Part shown: positions 1-10,800 of the stretch, in pieces
Position numbering within the stretch: the first letter of the stretch is position 1
Layout: every line of letters starts with the position of its first letter
Origin: Micromonospora pisi
GTDB taxonomy: Bacteria; Actinomycetota; Actinomycetes; Mycobacteriales; Micromonosporaceae
Length of the DNA stretch: 64,000 nt
Assembly (NCBI RefSeq): GCF_003633685.1
Contig: NZ_RBKT01000001.1
Location: 6,944,001 to 7,008,000 of the forward strand
Reading direction: 5' to 3'
Notes under the pieces: generated by a model
What the model saw: the letters and a program-made list of their open reading frames with translations, nothing else
The model's database searches: none
What the model was told of the DNA's origin: nothing
Position numbers and translations under genes: made by a program

Positions 1-1077
1 GCGAATTCGTCCGCACTCGTCACCTCAGCGGACGTGGGCAGATGGGTACACCTTGCCGCCACATACGACTCGGCCACCCGCACGATGCAGCTCTACGTCA
101 ACGGTTCCCTGGCAGGCTCCACGGCCCGGTCCGCGAACCCGTGGAACGCGAATGGCCCGATGACGATCGGGGCTGCCAAGTACACCCCACCCGGCGGCAC
201 TCCGCTCATGATCGGTCAGTGGCCGGGTGAGATCACCGAGGTACGAGCCTGGCAACGGGTGATCGTTCCGGACGATCTGTTGGGCAGTGACGGCGATGAC
301 GCCACGGGAACGGACCCTGTTGCCGGGATCCTGGCGCCCACGGAGGTTGCCTCGTGGGACTTCAACGGTGGTCTGCTTTCCGGGTGCGGTACGGAGACGA
401 GTGACAGCTACTGGTCGCAGTCGTTGCGGCTGTACGGGTGCACCGACCCGTACTCGCCCGAGCAGACGGCCGGCTACACCGGGGACGCGCACGACGACAA
501 CGACGCGTTGTGGCTCAATCAGGAACAACCGGATGGGTACGGCGGCAGCGGTGACGGCAACGGTTACGCCGCCACGACCCAGCCGATCGTGCGTACCGAC
601 CAGTCGTTCACTGTCTCGACCTGGGTGAAGCTGGCGCGGACAGATCGTGACCAGGTAGTCCTTTCCCAGCAGGGGAACAACCTGTCGCGCTTCATGCTCT
701 ATTACAACCAGCCCGACGGCCGGTGGCGCGTCTGGATGTACCACGAGGATGGCGGTAGCCGTCCGGGCAGTGGCGTGAGTGGTAGCACGGCGGTCGTCGA
801 CAAGTGGACGCATCTCACCCTTGTTTTCGACGCCGGCCGAGCCACCACGAGCATCTACGTCGATGGTGTCCTGGCCGGAATCACCGCTCACGCCGGAGCG
901 GCCTGGAATGCGACAGGCCCGTTCAGTGTGGGCCGGGCCTTCTACGGCCAGACACTGGCGCCATTTTCCGGCTCGATCGACCAGGTGAGGGCCTTCGCCG
1001 GGGCGATGTCCGACCGGGAGGTACGGAACCTGTACTCCGGTCGGACATCGCCCCAGGCAGGTCGTGCTGGGCAGTGA
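1..1077 (+). CDS. LamG-repeat secreted protein, 5' end missing
   Basis: The reading frame is open from the first base and ends at TGA 1075-1077, so only the C-terminal ~358 residues are present. Two LamG (concanavalin-like) folds are visible: the end of one near the start, with a YVNGSLAG strand, and a complete one at about 590-1065, with IYVDGVLAG and a closing FAGAMSDRE motif. It is a close paralogue of the next gene; both share a linker with ASWDFNGG and GYTGDAHDDNDALWL. Such proteins are secreted and probably bind carbohydrate or stick to surfaces (inference). The neighbouring Rhs gene suggests a shared cell-surface role. The signal peptide would lie upstream of the window. Confidence 0.8.
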   Translation, partial: ANSSALVTSADVGRWVHLAATYDSATRTMQLYVNGSLAGSTARSANPWNANGPMTIGAAKYTPPGGTPLMIGQWPGEITEVRAWQRVIVPDDLLGSDGDDATGTDPVAGILAPTEVASWDFNGGLLSGCGTETSDSYWSQSLRLYGCTDPYSPEQTAGYTGDAHDDNDALWLNQEQPDGYGGSGDGNGYAATTQPIVRTDQSFTVSTWVKLARTDRDQVVLSQQGNNLSRFMLYYNQPDGRWRVWMYHEDGGSRPGSGVSGSTAVVDKWTHLTLVFDAGRATTSIYVDGVLAGITAHAGAAWNATGPFSVGRAFYGQTLAPFSGSIDQVRAFAGAMSDREVRNLYSGRTSPQAGRAGQ

Positions 1078-1151
1078 ACCGCCGACGCTTCTCCCACGAA
1101 CGTCCACCGTCCGCCGGCCAATTTCTTGCTGCCACTACAAAGGGAATCTTG

Positions 1152-4100
1152 ATGCTGTCCCACCTGGTATCCACCTCCTCTTTCCGGAGACTTGCCGGGC
1201 TCCTTGGGCTCCTGCTCGTCGCTCCGGTTGTCGTGGCTCTGCCGCAGCCGGCGCGCGCTACCGCAGTTCCCTCTGTCTCCTGCGTCGACAGTGCGCCGTC
1301 GGAGGCGCGGGCGGCGTTGGTTGCTGCCGAGTGTGGTCGTCCGGTGGTGGTGGAGTCGTCTCTGACGGAGATGACTCAGGTGGTGGCGTTGGCGGAGGGT
1401 GGGTTCCGGTATCAGGCGTCGGTGGCGCCGCAGCGGGTTCGGCGGGCTGATGGGTCGTGGGCGCCGATTTCGCCGGATCTGGTGCGTCAGGCCGACGGTT
1501 CGTTGAAGCCGGCCGCCACCCTTGCCGATGTGTCGTTTTCCGCCGGTGGGTCGGGTCCGTTGGTGACGTGGCGGGAGGGTGTTTCGACGTTCACGTTGTC
1601 GTGGCCGTTGGGTGCGTTGCCGGTGCCGAAGGTGAGCGGTGCGACGGCGACGTACGAGTCGGTGCTTTCCGGGGTGAATCTGCATGTGACGGCGACGGCT
1701 GAGGGTTATACGCATTCGGTGGAGTTGTTGACGCCGGCGGCGGCGAAGAATCCGGCGGTTCGGCAGTTGCGTTACGTCACCGGCGGCAATACGCGGGTGG
1801 AGCGGGCGAGTGACGGTACTCTGCGGCTGCTCGGTTCCGGTGGCGGTGTGGTGGCTACATCCGGTGCCGCGCGGATGTGGGATTCGTCGAGTGACCCGGC
1901 GCGTGCTGGTGAGGTGTTGCCGGCGGTGGCGGCTGCGCGGGCGTCGGGTCGGGTTGCGGTGCCGGTGGGTGAGCCGGCTACGGCGGTGGAGCCTGCGGTG
2001 ACGTCGCGGATCGCGCCGGTGGGGTTGGCGCTGGACGGCGAGCAGTTGACGGTGGTGCCGGACAGCAAGCTGCTGGCCGACCCGGCACTGACCTATCCGG
2101 TGTTCGTGGATCCGCCGTTCGAGAAGTTCCGGTCGCGGTGGGCGTACGCGACGAGCAACGGCGAGAACAACGACGGCAGCTCCGCGCGGGTGGGTCGTGA
2201 GCCGGCCGATACCGGTTCCGGTGAGCGGTACCGGTCGTTCTTCGAGTTCGACACCGCGCCGCTGCTGCGCAAGAAGATCATGACGGCGAATGTGCGGTTG
2301 GTTCTGGATCATTCCTACTCCTGCGACTCGACGCCGGTCCGCATGTACCGCACGAGCGGGATCACCGTTGGTAGTGCCGGGCGGATGGGCTGGACGACGC
2401 GTCCGCTGCCTGGGGTGTTCGTAGCCGGCTGGGACGGGCATGCGAACGAGACCGGTGGATGTGGTGCGGTCCAGGACGACATGGACGCCGAGTTCGGCGG
2501 GTCCATCAAGGGTGACCTTCAGTGGGCGCTGGACTCGGGCTACACGGGTTACACGGTCGGGTTGTGTGCGTGTGACACCAATGGCGCGGAGGAGTCGAAT
2601 CAAGAGCGGTGGAAGCGGTTCTACACCGACAAGGCATGGCTCGAGGTGACCTACGACTCCGTACCCGCGACGCCGACAAGCCTCACCACGACAGGACAGG
2701 CATGTGGCGCGACTATCGGCACCTCGTCGCCCACCTTCAGAGCGTTCTACGGCGACCCTGACGGTGCCAACGACAGCCTGACCGGTCACCTCGAGTTCCA
2801 ACTGCTGCCGGACGGGCCGGTGGTGGGGATAACCGGGCCGACCAAGCCGGGTAACAGCTACGGCGACTACGTGCTGGCCAGCCTCGGGTCGGGCAGCCCC
2901 GAGGGCAAGACCTTCCAGTGGCGGGTGAAGACCCGGGACGCTGCGGGGTGGGAGTCGCCGGACTGGTCGCCCTGGTGTCGGTTCACTGTGGACACGGCGA
3001 AACCACCGCGTCCAGGGGTGTCGTCGTCGGGTTACCCGAACGACGGAGTCGCCCACGGCGGTCCGGGCATTTCGGCGATCTTCACCTTCACCGCAGGTGT
3101 CTCGGACGTTACGCGCTACGTCTACGGGTGGGCCGGCAGCCCACAGCCGATGACCACGGTCAACGTGTCGCCCGGTGCCTCCTACAGCGTGGTGTTGACG
3201 CCGCCGCGATATTCGTCCAACACGTTGAACGTCTACAGCCTCGACGGTGCCAACAAGCAGAGCGATACGCACTCGTACAGCTTCCTGGTGAAGGCACCGA
3301 CGGCGCCCGTGGCGCACTGGCCGCTGGACACCATCGATGCGCACAACCTGACCGACCAGATCGGCAACGCCGATCTGACGCCCACCGGGAACCTCTCCTG
3401 GGCGAACGACTCGCGAATCATCGGCGCGGCCACCGCTTCGTTCGACCGCTCGGTACACCTGTTGACGTCGGGGCCGGCGGTGAACACCACCCAGTCCTAC
3501 AGCGTCGCGACGTGGGTCCGGCTCGGCGATTTCGACCCGAGCGACCCCGACATCGACCTGCCTGATTGGAACCTGACTGCCGTCTCGCAGTCCGGGACGA
3601 AGGTTGGTGCGTTCGCACTCGGCGTCCGGATGCTCGACGGCCAACCGCACTGGGGGCTGGCCCTGCCCGGAATCGACATGGGCGAGGGGGGCAGCGGTAC
3701 GACCCACGTGGTGTCGCCTGCCGCCCTGACCGTCCGGGACGTGGGCCGGTGGGTGCATCTTGCCGCCGCGTACGACTCCGCCACCCGCGAGGCCCGGCTG
3801 TACGTGGACGGGGTGTTGGCTGCCTCCGCGACGCGTACGCCCGCCACCTGGAATGCCACCGGCCCGGTGATGATCGGCGCGATCCGGTGGACCCCGGCCA
3901 GTGGTGTGCCGGGTCTCTCCGACGCCTGGCGGGGACAGATCACCGACGTACGGATGTGGCAGCGCGTGATGGTCCCCGATGACCTGACGGGTACAGCCGC
4001 GAACGCCGCTGCCGGTACACCTGCGACACAGGGGATCCTGGCGCCGACCGAGGTGGCCTCCTGGGACTTCAACGGTGGGCTCGCCTCGTCGTGCGGGGCG

Positions 4101-4745
4101 GCAACGAGTGCCAGCTACTGGTCGCAGAGGCTGAGCCTGTACGGCTGCACCGACCCGTACTCCAGTTCGCAGTCGGTCGGCTACACCGGCGACGCGCACG
4201 ACGACAACGACGCGTTGTGGCTGAACAGCGCGCAGCCGGACGGGTACGGCACAGCGGGCGCCGGCTACGCCGCCACCTCCGGCCCGATCGTCCGCACCGA
4301 CCAGTCCCTCAGCGTGTCGGTGTGGGTACGGCTGAACGCGGTCACCGCGGAGGAGCAGGTGGTGCTCCGGCAGGGTGGCGGCGACGGCGCGGTGAAGTTG
4401 TACGTCCTACCGGACGGCAGATGGCAGTTCGCGATCATTTCGCCGGACGGCTCGGGCGGTGCCTCCTGGGCCGCCGCCCTCTCCGACGCGCCGGCGAAGC
4501 TGCACGACTGGGTGCACCTGGTCGGTGTGTTCGACGCCAGCACCGGCATCGTGCGTCTCTACGTCGACCGGGTGCAGCAGGCGGTAACGGGCAGCGGTGC
4601 GACCGGGAAGGCTTTCACGGCTCCGATGGTCGTCGGCGCCGGTGACGCTACCTGGGGCTACCTGCGTGGCGACATCGACCAGCTGAAGCTCTTCGCTGGC
4701 GCGATGTCCGACCGCGAGGCCAAAGCCTTGTACGACAACTCGTAG
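1152..4745 (+). CDS. Secreted LamG/DNRLRE-type surface protein
   Basis: A 1197-residue secreted protein. The start is ATG 1152 because a clear signal peptide follows (FRRLAG, a hydrophobic core, then QPARA); the frame is open upstream to about 804 but that part looks non-coding. From the N-terminus there is a beta-rich region, a DNRLRE-like module (about residues 320-505), a fibronectin-like stretch (about 505-715), and two LamG domains (about 720-955 and 970-1196). The C-terminal half duplicates the preceding gene. Codons in roughly 1300-2060 end mostly in G or T (gtg, ttg, gcg, ggt), whereas the rest favours C, which hints at a mosaic gene. In actinobacteria such proteins often sit beside Rhs toxins, as here. 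The exact ligand is unknown. Confidence 0.85.
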   Translation: MLSHLVSTSSFRRLAGLLGLLLVAPVVVALPQPARATAVPSVSCVDSAPSEARAALVAAECGRPVVVESSLTEMTQVVALAEGGFRYQASVAPQRVRRADGSWAPISPDLVRQADGSLKPAATLADVSFSAGGSGPLVTWREGVSTFTLSWPLGALPVPKVSGATATYESVLSGVNLHVTATAEGYTHSVELLTPAAAKNPAVRQLRYVTGGNTRVERASDGTLRLLGSGGGVVATSGAARMWDSSSDPARAGEVLPAVAAARASGRVAVPVGEPATAVEPAVTSRIAPVGLALDGEQLTVVPDSKLLADPALTYPVFVDPPFEKFRSRWAYATSNGENNDGSSARVGREPADTGSGERYRSFFEFDTAPLLRKKIMTANVRLVLDHSYSCDSTPVRMYRTSGITVGSAGRMGWTTRPLPGVFVAGWDGHANETGGCGAVQDDMDAEFGGSIKGDLQWALDSGYTGYTVGLCACDTNGAEESNQERWKRFYTDKAWLEVTYDSVPATPTSLTTTGQACGATIGTSSPTFRAFYGDPDGANDSLTGHLEFQLLPDGPVVGITGPTKPGNSYGDYVLASLGSGSPEGKTFQWRVKTRDAAGWESPDWSPWCRFTVDTAKPPRPGVSSSGYPNDGVAHGGPGISAIFTFTAGVSDVTRYVYGWAGSPQPMTTVNVSPGASYSVVLTPPRYSSNTLNVYSLDGANKQSDTHSYSFLVKAPTAPVAHWPLDTIDAHNLTDQIGNADLTPTGNLSWANDSRIIGAATASFDRSVHLLTSGPAVNTTQSYSVATWVRLGDFDPSDPDIDLPDWNLTAVSQSGTKVGAFALGVRMLDGQPHWGLALPGIDMGEGGSGTTHVVSPAALTVRDVGRWVHLAAAYDSATREARLYVDGVLAASATRTPATWNATGPVMIGAIRWTPASGVPGLSDAWRGQITDVRMWQRVMVPDDLTGTAANAAAGTPATQGILAPTEVASWDFNGGLASSCGAATSASYWSQRLSLYGCTDPYSSSQSVGYTGDAHDDNDALWLNSAQPDGYGTAGAGYAATSGPIVRTDQSLSVSVWVRLNAVTAEEQVVLRQGGGDGAVKLYVLPDGRWQFAIISPDGSGGASWAAALSDAPAKLHDWVHLVGVFDASTGIVRLYVDRVQQAVTGSGATGKAFTAPMVVGAGDATWGYLRGDIDQLKLFAGAMSDREAKALYDNS

Positions 4746-4751
4746 CCGGCC

Positions 4752-4784
4752 CGGGCCCGCCACGCCGATGTGTCGGCGGGCCCG
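4752..4784 (+). terminator. Terminator-like hairpin after LamG gene
   Basis: A perfect 10-bp inverted repeat (4752-4761 with 4775-4784) encloses a 13-nt loop seven bases after the LamG stop codon. There is no clear T-tract, as is common in high-GC actinobacteria. It probably separates the LamG transcript from the Rhs gene. Confidence 0.5.
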
Positions 4785-4846
4785 ACCGGCACGCGCAGTC
4801 TTGCTCTGGTTCATCCCCGCATACCCCCTGTTGGCGGAGGTTGTTG

Positions 4847-7800
4847 ATGTTCGCTCGATCGGTCCCTGGCCATCGTTCTGGTAAGCTGCGTCGTGCCCGG
4901 TGGCAACGAACGGTTGGCGAGCGCGGCACCGTCGCTGTCGCGTACGGCATGGTCGCGGTCCTGGTGGCCGGGTTCCTGGTCGCCACGCCGCAGCCGGCGC
5001 AGGCCGCACCGACGAACCTGTCGGTGGTCCAGCCGAAGGCGGTGACGGCGAAGCCGGTCGCGGCGAAGCCGAGGCCGGCGGACATGACCCAGGGGGCCGG
5101 CAAGGCAGCCTCGGCCAAGACGGTGTGGCCGGCGGCGGGCGTCGCTGAGGCGAGCCTGATCGGGCAGAGCGCCCCCGGCACTGCCCGCGCCAACGGCGGG
5201 GACCCCCTGCCGGTGGTGGCGCGCGCGGGCTCGTTGCCGGTCTGGGTTGGCCCCGCGACGGCGAGCGCCGGCACCAACCGGGCCGCCACCACGGCGACCG
5301 CCGCCGTCTCGAGGGCGCGGGTAGAGGTGCTGGACCGGGCGAAGGTGCCGGCGGGCTGGCAGGACGGCGTGCTGGTGCGGGTGGGTCGCGCCGACGCGGT
5401 GACGGGGGCCGGCCGGGTGCAGCTCGGCGTGGACTACAGCGGCTTCGCCGGTGCCTTCGGTGCGGACTGGTCGACCCGGCTGCGACTGGTGGCATTGCCC
5501 GAGTGCGCGCTGACCACCCCGTCCGCGGCCGGTTGCCGGGGTACGGAACTGCCGTCGCGCAACGACGTCTCGGCGAAGCGGGTGTCGGCGGATGTGGAGC
5601 TGCCCGCAGCTCCCTCCACCGCCGCCGCCAACGCGTCGGGCACGCAGTCGACTGGGCAGCTGCTGGCGTTGCGGGCGGCAGCCTCGGGTGATGCCGGCAA
5701 CTATGGTGCCACCCCATTGCAGTCCTCCTCGACCTGGGCGGTCGGCGGCTCGGGCGGTGAGTTCTCGTGGTCGTACCCGATGCGGGTTCCGCCAGTGCTG
5801 GGCGGCCCGGCGCCGAGTCTGTCGCTCGCCTACTCGTCGAGCGCGGTTGACGGGCGCAGCGACGCGTCGAACAACCAGCCGTCGTGGATCGGCGAGGGGT
5901 TCGAGTACACCCCGGGTTACGTGGAGCGCCGATACACCCCGTGCAGCGAGGACATGGCCGGGGAGGCGACGAACGACACGGCGACCGGTGACCTCTGCTG
6001 GGGCACCGACAACGCGGTGATGTCCCTCAACGGCCGCTCCGCCGAGCTGGTACGCGACACCGCCACCGGCCAGTGGCGACTCAAGGGTGACGACGCCTCG
6101 AAGGTCGAGCACCTGACCGGCATGACCGCCAACGGCGACAACGACGGCGAGTACTGGAAGATCACCGCTGCCAACGGGATGCAGTACTTCTTCGGCCAGC
6201 ACGCGCTGCCGGGGCAGACCTCGACGACGAACTCGACCAACTGGGTCCGCGTTTACGGCAACCACCCCGGTGAGCCCTGTTACAACGCGACGTTCGAATC
6301 TGCGTACTGCAACCAGGCGTGGCGCTGGAACCTGGACTACGCCATCGACACCCACGGCAACACCATGTCGCTCTGGTACAGCCGCGACGGAAACAAGTAC
6401 GCGGCGAACAACACCGACTCGAACGCGGTGATCTACCACCGGGGTTCGACGCTGAACCAGATCCAGTACGGCACCTGGGATCGTGGCGCCGCCGACCGTT
6501 CGGTGACGCCGACGGCCACGGTGGTCTTCACCGCCGCGGACCGCTGCCTGTCGGACTGCACGATCCACGACGAGGCGCACTGGCCGGACGTGCCGTGGGA
6601 CCAGGAGTGCGCTGGTACGGAATGTCCGGGCAAGTACTCGCCGACCTTCTGGACCACCAAGCGGCTCGCGAAGATCACCACGCGGGTGAAGGGTGTTACC
6701 CCGGACGTCGAGTCGTGGACCCTGAACCACACCTTCCCGGACAACGGCGACTCCTCCCGCAACGGCATGTGGCTGGAGAGCGTCGCCCACTCGGGCGGCA
6801 CCACCACGACCCCCGAGATCAACTTTGACTTCGTCCACCGCCCCAACCGGGTCGACACGATCGGTGACACCAAGCCGCCGCTGTACTGGATGCGGATGGG
6901 CACGATCTGGACCGAGACCGGCGGCAAGGTCTCCGTCGTCTATTCGGACCCGCAGTGTGTCGCGAACTCGGTGATGCCGGCCTCCCCGGAGACGAACACC
7001 CTCCGCTGCTACCCGGTCCTCTCCGAGAACGCCGCCACCGGGAAGACCGAGACCGAGTACTTCCACAAGTACGTCGTCAACCAGGTCATCGAGTCCGACT
7101 GGACCGGCGGCGGCACCGACGTGACCAGCTCGTACGAGTATCTCGACGGGGTGGCCTGGCGGCACACCGACGACAACGGACTGACCCCGGACAAGTTCCG
7201 CACCTGGTCCGACTACGGCGGCTACGGCCGGGTACGGATGCGCCAGGGTGACCCCGTCGGCGGGCAGCAGACCCTGACCGAGTCCCGCTACTACCGGGGC
7301 CTGCACGGCGACAAGGCGTCCCCCTCCGGCGGCACCCGTAACATCCAGATGCCCGCGATCGACCTCAACGGCGATGGTGACACCACCGACCCCGAGGACG
7401 CGCCGCAGGTCAACGACGAGGACACCTTCGCCGGACAGGTTCGCCAGCAGATCGTGTACAACGGTGTCGACACCGATCCCATCTCCACCACGGTCAACCA
7501 GGCGTGGCAGTCCGCGCCGACGGCGACCCGGGACATGGGCGACACCACCGAGTACGCCCGGTACTCCGGTGTCGACGCCACCTGGAACGCGGTCAAGCTC
7601 GACGGTGGGCGTGGCTGGCGGGTGACCAGGCAGAACAACACCTTCGACTCGTACGGCATGCCGGACACCACCACCGACTTCGGTGACCTGGCCGTTGCCG
7701 GCGACGAGATGTGCGCGGACAACACGTACGCCCGCAACACCGGCATCAACCTGCTCTCGTTGCCGTCGCGGGTGCAGACGTTCACGCTCCCCTGTGGTCA

Positions 7801-10800
7801 GGCGCCGACCAGTTCCGACCACATCTTCAGCGACATTCGCACCTCGTACGACAAGCAGGCCGCGGGCGTGGCGCCGACCAAGGGCGACGCCACCACGGTG
7901 GAGACGCTCAAGGACTGGACGTCGGCCGCCGGCACCACCTTCATGACCGCCTCCCGCACCACGTTCGACGTGTTCGGCCGGGCGGTCGAGGCGTACGACG
8001 CGCGGAACAACAAGACCAGCACGGCCTACACCCCCGCCTCGGGCGGGCCGGTGACCAAGGTGGCCACCACCAACCACCTCGGCTGGGTCTCCAGCCAGAC
8101 CCTGGAACCGACGTTCGGCCTGCCGATCGAGACCAGCGACGTCAACAGCAAGGTCACCACCCTGAAGTACGACGGACTGGGTCGGCTGACCAAGGTCTGG
8201 CTGCCGAACCGACTGATCGCTGCGAACCCCGACTCGCCGTCGATGCAGTACGACTACCTGATCCGCAACACGGGCGGGGTCAACGCGGTCACCACGCGGA
8301 CGATCAACGCCGAGGGGAATTACGTCACCTCGTACGCCCTCTCCGACGGACTGCTGCGGGGCCGGCAGACCCAGACGGCCGCCGTCTCCGGCGGTGGCAC
8401 GGTCTTCACCCAGACCGACTACGACAGCGCCGGCCGGGTCGCCTACAGCGCGGGCAACCACCATGACCCCGCGTTGACCGCGGGCACCAAACTGGTCGCG
8501 ATCGCGCCCTGGCAGTTCAACAGCCAGAACGTCAACGTGTACGACCGCGCGTCCCGGATCACCGACTCGATCCTGATGACCAGTGGTCAGGAGAAGTGGC
8601 GGACCCGGACGGTCTACGGCGGTGACCGCACCTACGTCACCCCGCCGAGGGGCGGCACGCCCACCACCAGCATCACCGACGCCCAGGGCAACCTGGTCGA
8701 GCTGCGCCGGCACTCCGGTGGCTCCACCAGCGGCCCCTTCGACGAGACGAAGTACAGCTACACCCGGAAGGCGCAGCTCTCCAAGGTCGTCGACGCGGCC
8801 GGCAACGAGTGGACGTACGGCTTCGACCTGCTGGGTCGCCAGATCAGCGCCGACGACCCGGACAAGGGCCTCACCACCTCCTCGTACAACGATTTCGGTG
8901 ACCTGACCTCCACCAAGGACGACAACGACAAGACGCTCGTCTACACCTACGACAGCCTGGGTCGTAAGACCGGCCTGTACGAGAACGCGGTAACGACCGC
9001 CAACAAGCGTGCCACCTGGGCGTACGACCCGAGTGGCGCGAAGGGTCAGCTCGCCTCGTCGAGCCGTTGGACCGACAGTGGCGTCAACGAGTACAAGGTC
9101 GCGATCGCCGGTTACACGGCGCTGTACCAGTCCACCGGCGAGGAGTACACCATCCCCGCCAGCGAGACGGGTCTGAGCGGGTCGTACTTCTTCGGTCGCA
9201 GTTACAAGGCCGACGGCAGCAGCCTCGCCACCCAGTCCTTCCCGAACACCGCCGGGCTCGGTGGTGAGCAGCTCACCTTCACCTACGACGGCGTGACCGG
9301 GCTGCCGGAGCAGGTCCAGACGAACTGGCCGGGTGCCGGCCAGTACGTCACCAACACCGACTGGACCGCCTTCGGTGAGCTGGCGTTCGTCCAGTACCAG
9401 CAGACCGCGCAGAACTTCCTGCAACGTTCCTTCGTCTACGAGGACAGCACCCGACGGCTGCACAGCGCGAAGGCGAACCGCCAGATCGCCCCGCAGTTGC
9501 TCGCCGACGTCAACTACGAGTACGACGAAGCCGGCAACATCACGAAGATCGCGGACACGCCGGCCGGCGGGACCGCCGACACCCAGTGTTTCGGCTATGA
9601 CTACCAGCGGCGACTCACCGAGGCGTGGACGCCCAGCGGCGGCAACTGCGGGACCGCACCGACCGTGGCCGGGCTCGGCGGGCCGGCACCCTACTGGCAC
9701 TCCTGGACCTTCGACGAGGTCGGCAAGTCCATCGGCAACCGGGTCACCGAGACCAAGCACGCCGCCACCAACACGGTTTCGACGTACAAGTACCCGGCTG
9801 CCGGCGCCGATCGCCCGCACGCCGCCACCCAGGTCGTCACCACCGGCACCGGCGCGGGTACGAAGAACTACACCTTCGACGACACCGGCAACACCACCTG
9901 TCGGCCCAACCCGACCGCGGTCAACAACACCTGCCCGCCGGGCACCGGTAGCCAGAAGCTGACCTGGGACGTCGAGGGCCGGCTCGACACGCTGGTCGAC
10001 GGCGCGACGACCAACAAGTACGTCTACGGCGCCGACGGCAATCGCCTCATCGCCCGCGACGGCACCGGCAAGACGCTCTACCTGCCGGGCATGGAGGTCC
10101 ACTACACCACCAGCGGCGGCTCCACGACCGCCACCCGCTACTACAGCCACGCCGGGCAGGTGATCGGGTCACGTGCGCCCGGCACCGACATCACCTGGGT
10201 AATCGGCGATCAGCAGGGCACCCAGCAACTCGCGGTGAAGTCTGGCGACCAGGCCATCACCCAGCGGCGGCAGACCCCCTACGGCGGCCCGCGTGGCACC
10301 AACCCGGTCTGGCCCACGCCGAAGGGCTTCGTCGGCGGTGACAACGACCCGACCGGTCTGGTCCACCTCGGTGCCCGCGAGTACGACCCCGGCACCGGCC
10401 GGTTCATCAGCCTCGACCCGATCATCGATTACACCGACCCGCAGCAGATGCAGGGTTACAGCTACGCCAGCAACACCCCGGTCACGATGAGTGACCCGGA
10501 TGGTCTGATGCCGCTGATCACCGAGACTCCCCAGGGCGACGCGCAGCACTACCGGGAGACCGGCGAGCGGGTCGTGATGGGCAGCAAGGGCAAGTTCACC
10601 GTCCGCAAGGAGCCGGTCCGCAAGCCCTCGCTGATCAGCTCGGACCAGGGCGGCCCCACCGATGCGGACGTCGAGCGGGCCAAGAAGATCAAGAGTGAGA
10701 GTGTCATCTCGATCATCGTGAAGGCCGGCGGGCAGATCCTGCTGGACCTGATCGGGGTCAACGACATCCTCGGCTGTATTGGCGGCAACGCCATGGACTG

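Noticed and set aside
942-4199. A 1085-codon minus-strand frame opposite the LamG gene
   Set aside because: Low-complexity Arg/His/Pro content, no recognisable domain, and the plus strand encodes a coherent signal peptide and LamG folds.
4811-10150. A 1779-codon open frame on the minus strand opposite the Rhs gene
   Set aside because: It is an antisense shadow of the Rhs frame caused by high GC at third positions; its composition (runs of Gly, Val, Arg) has no domains and no ribosome-binding site.
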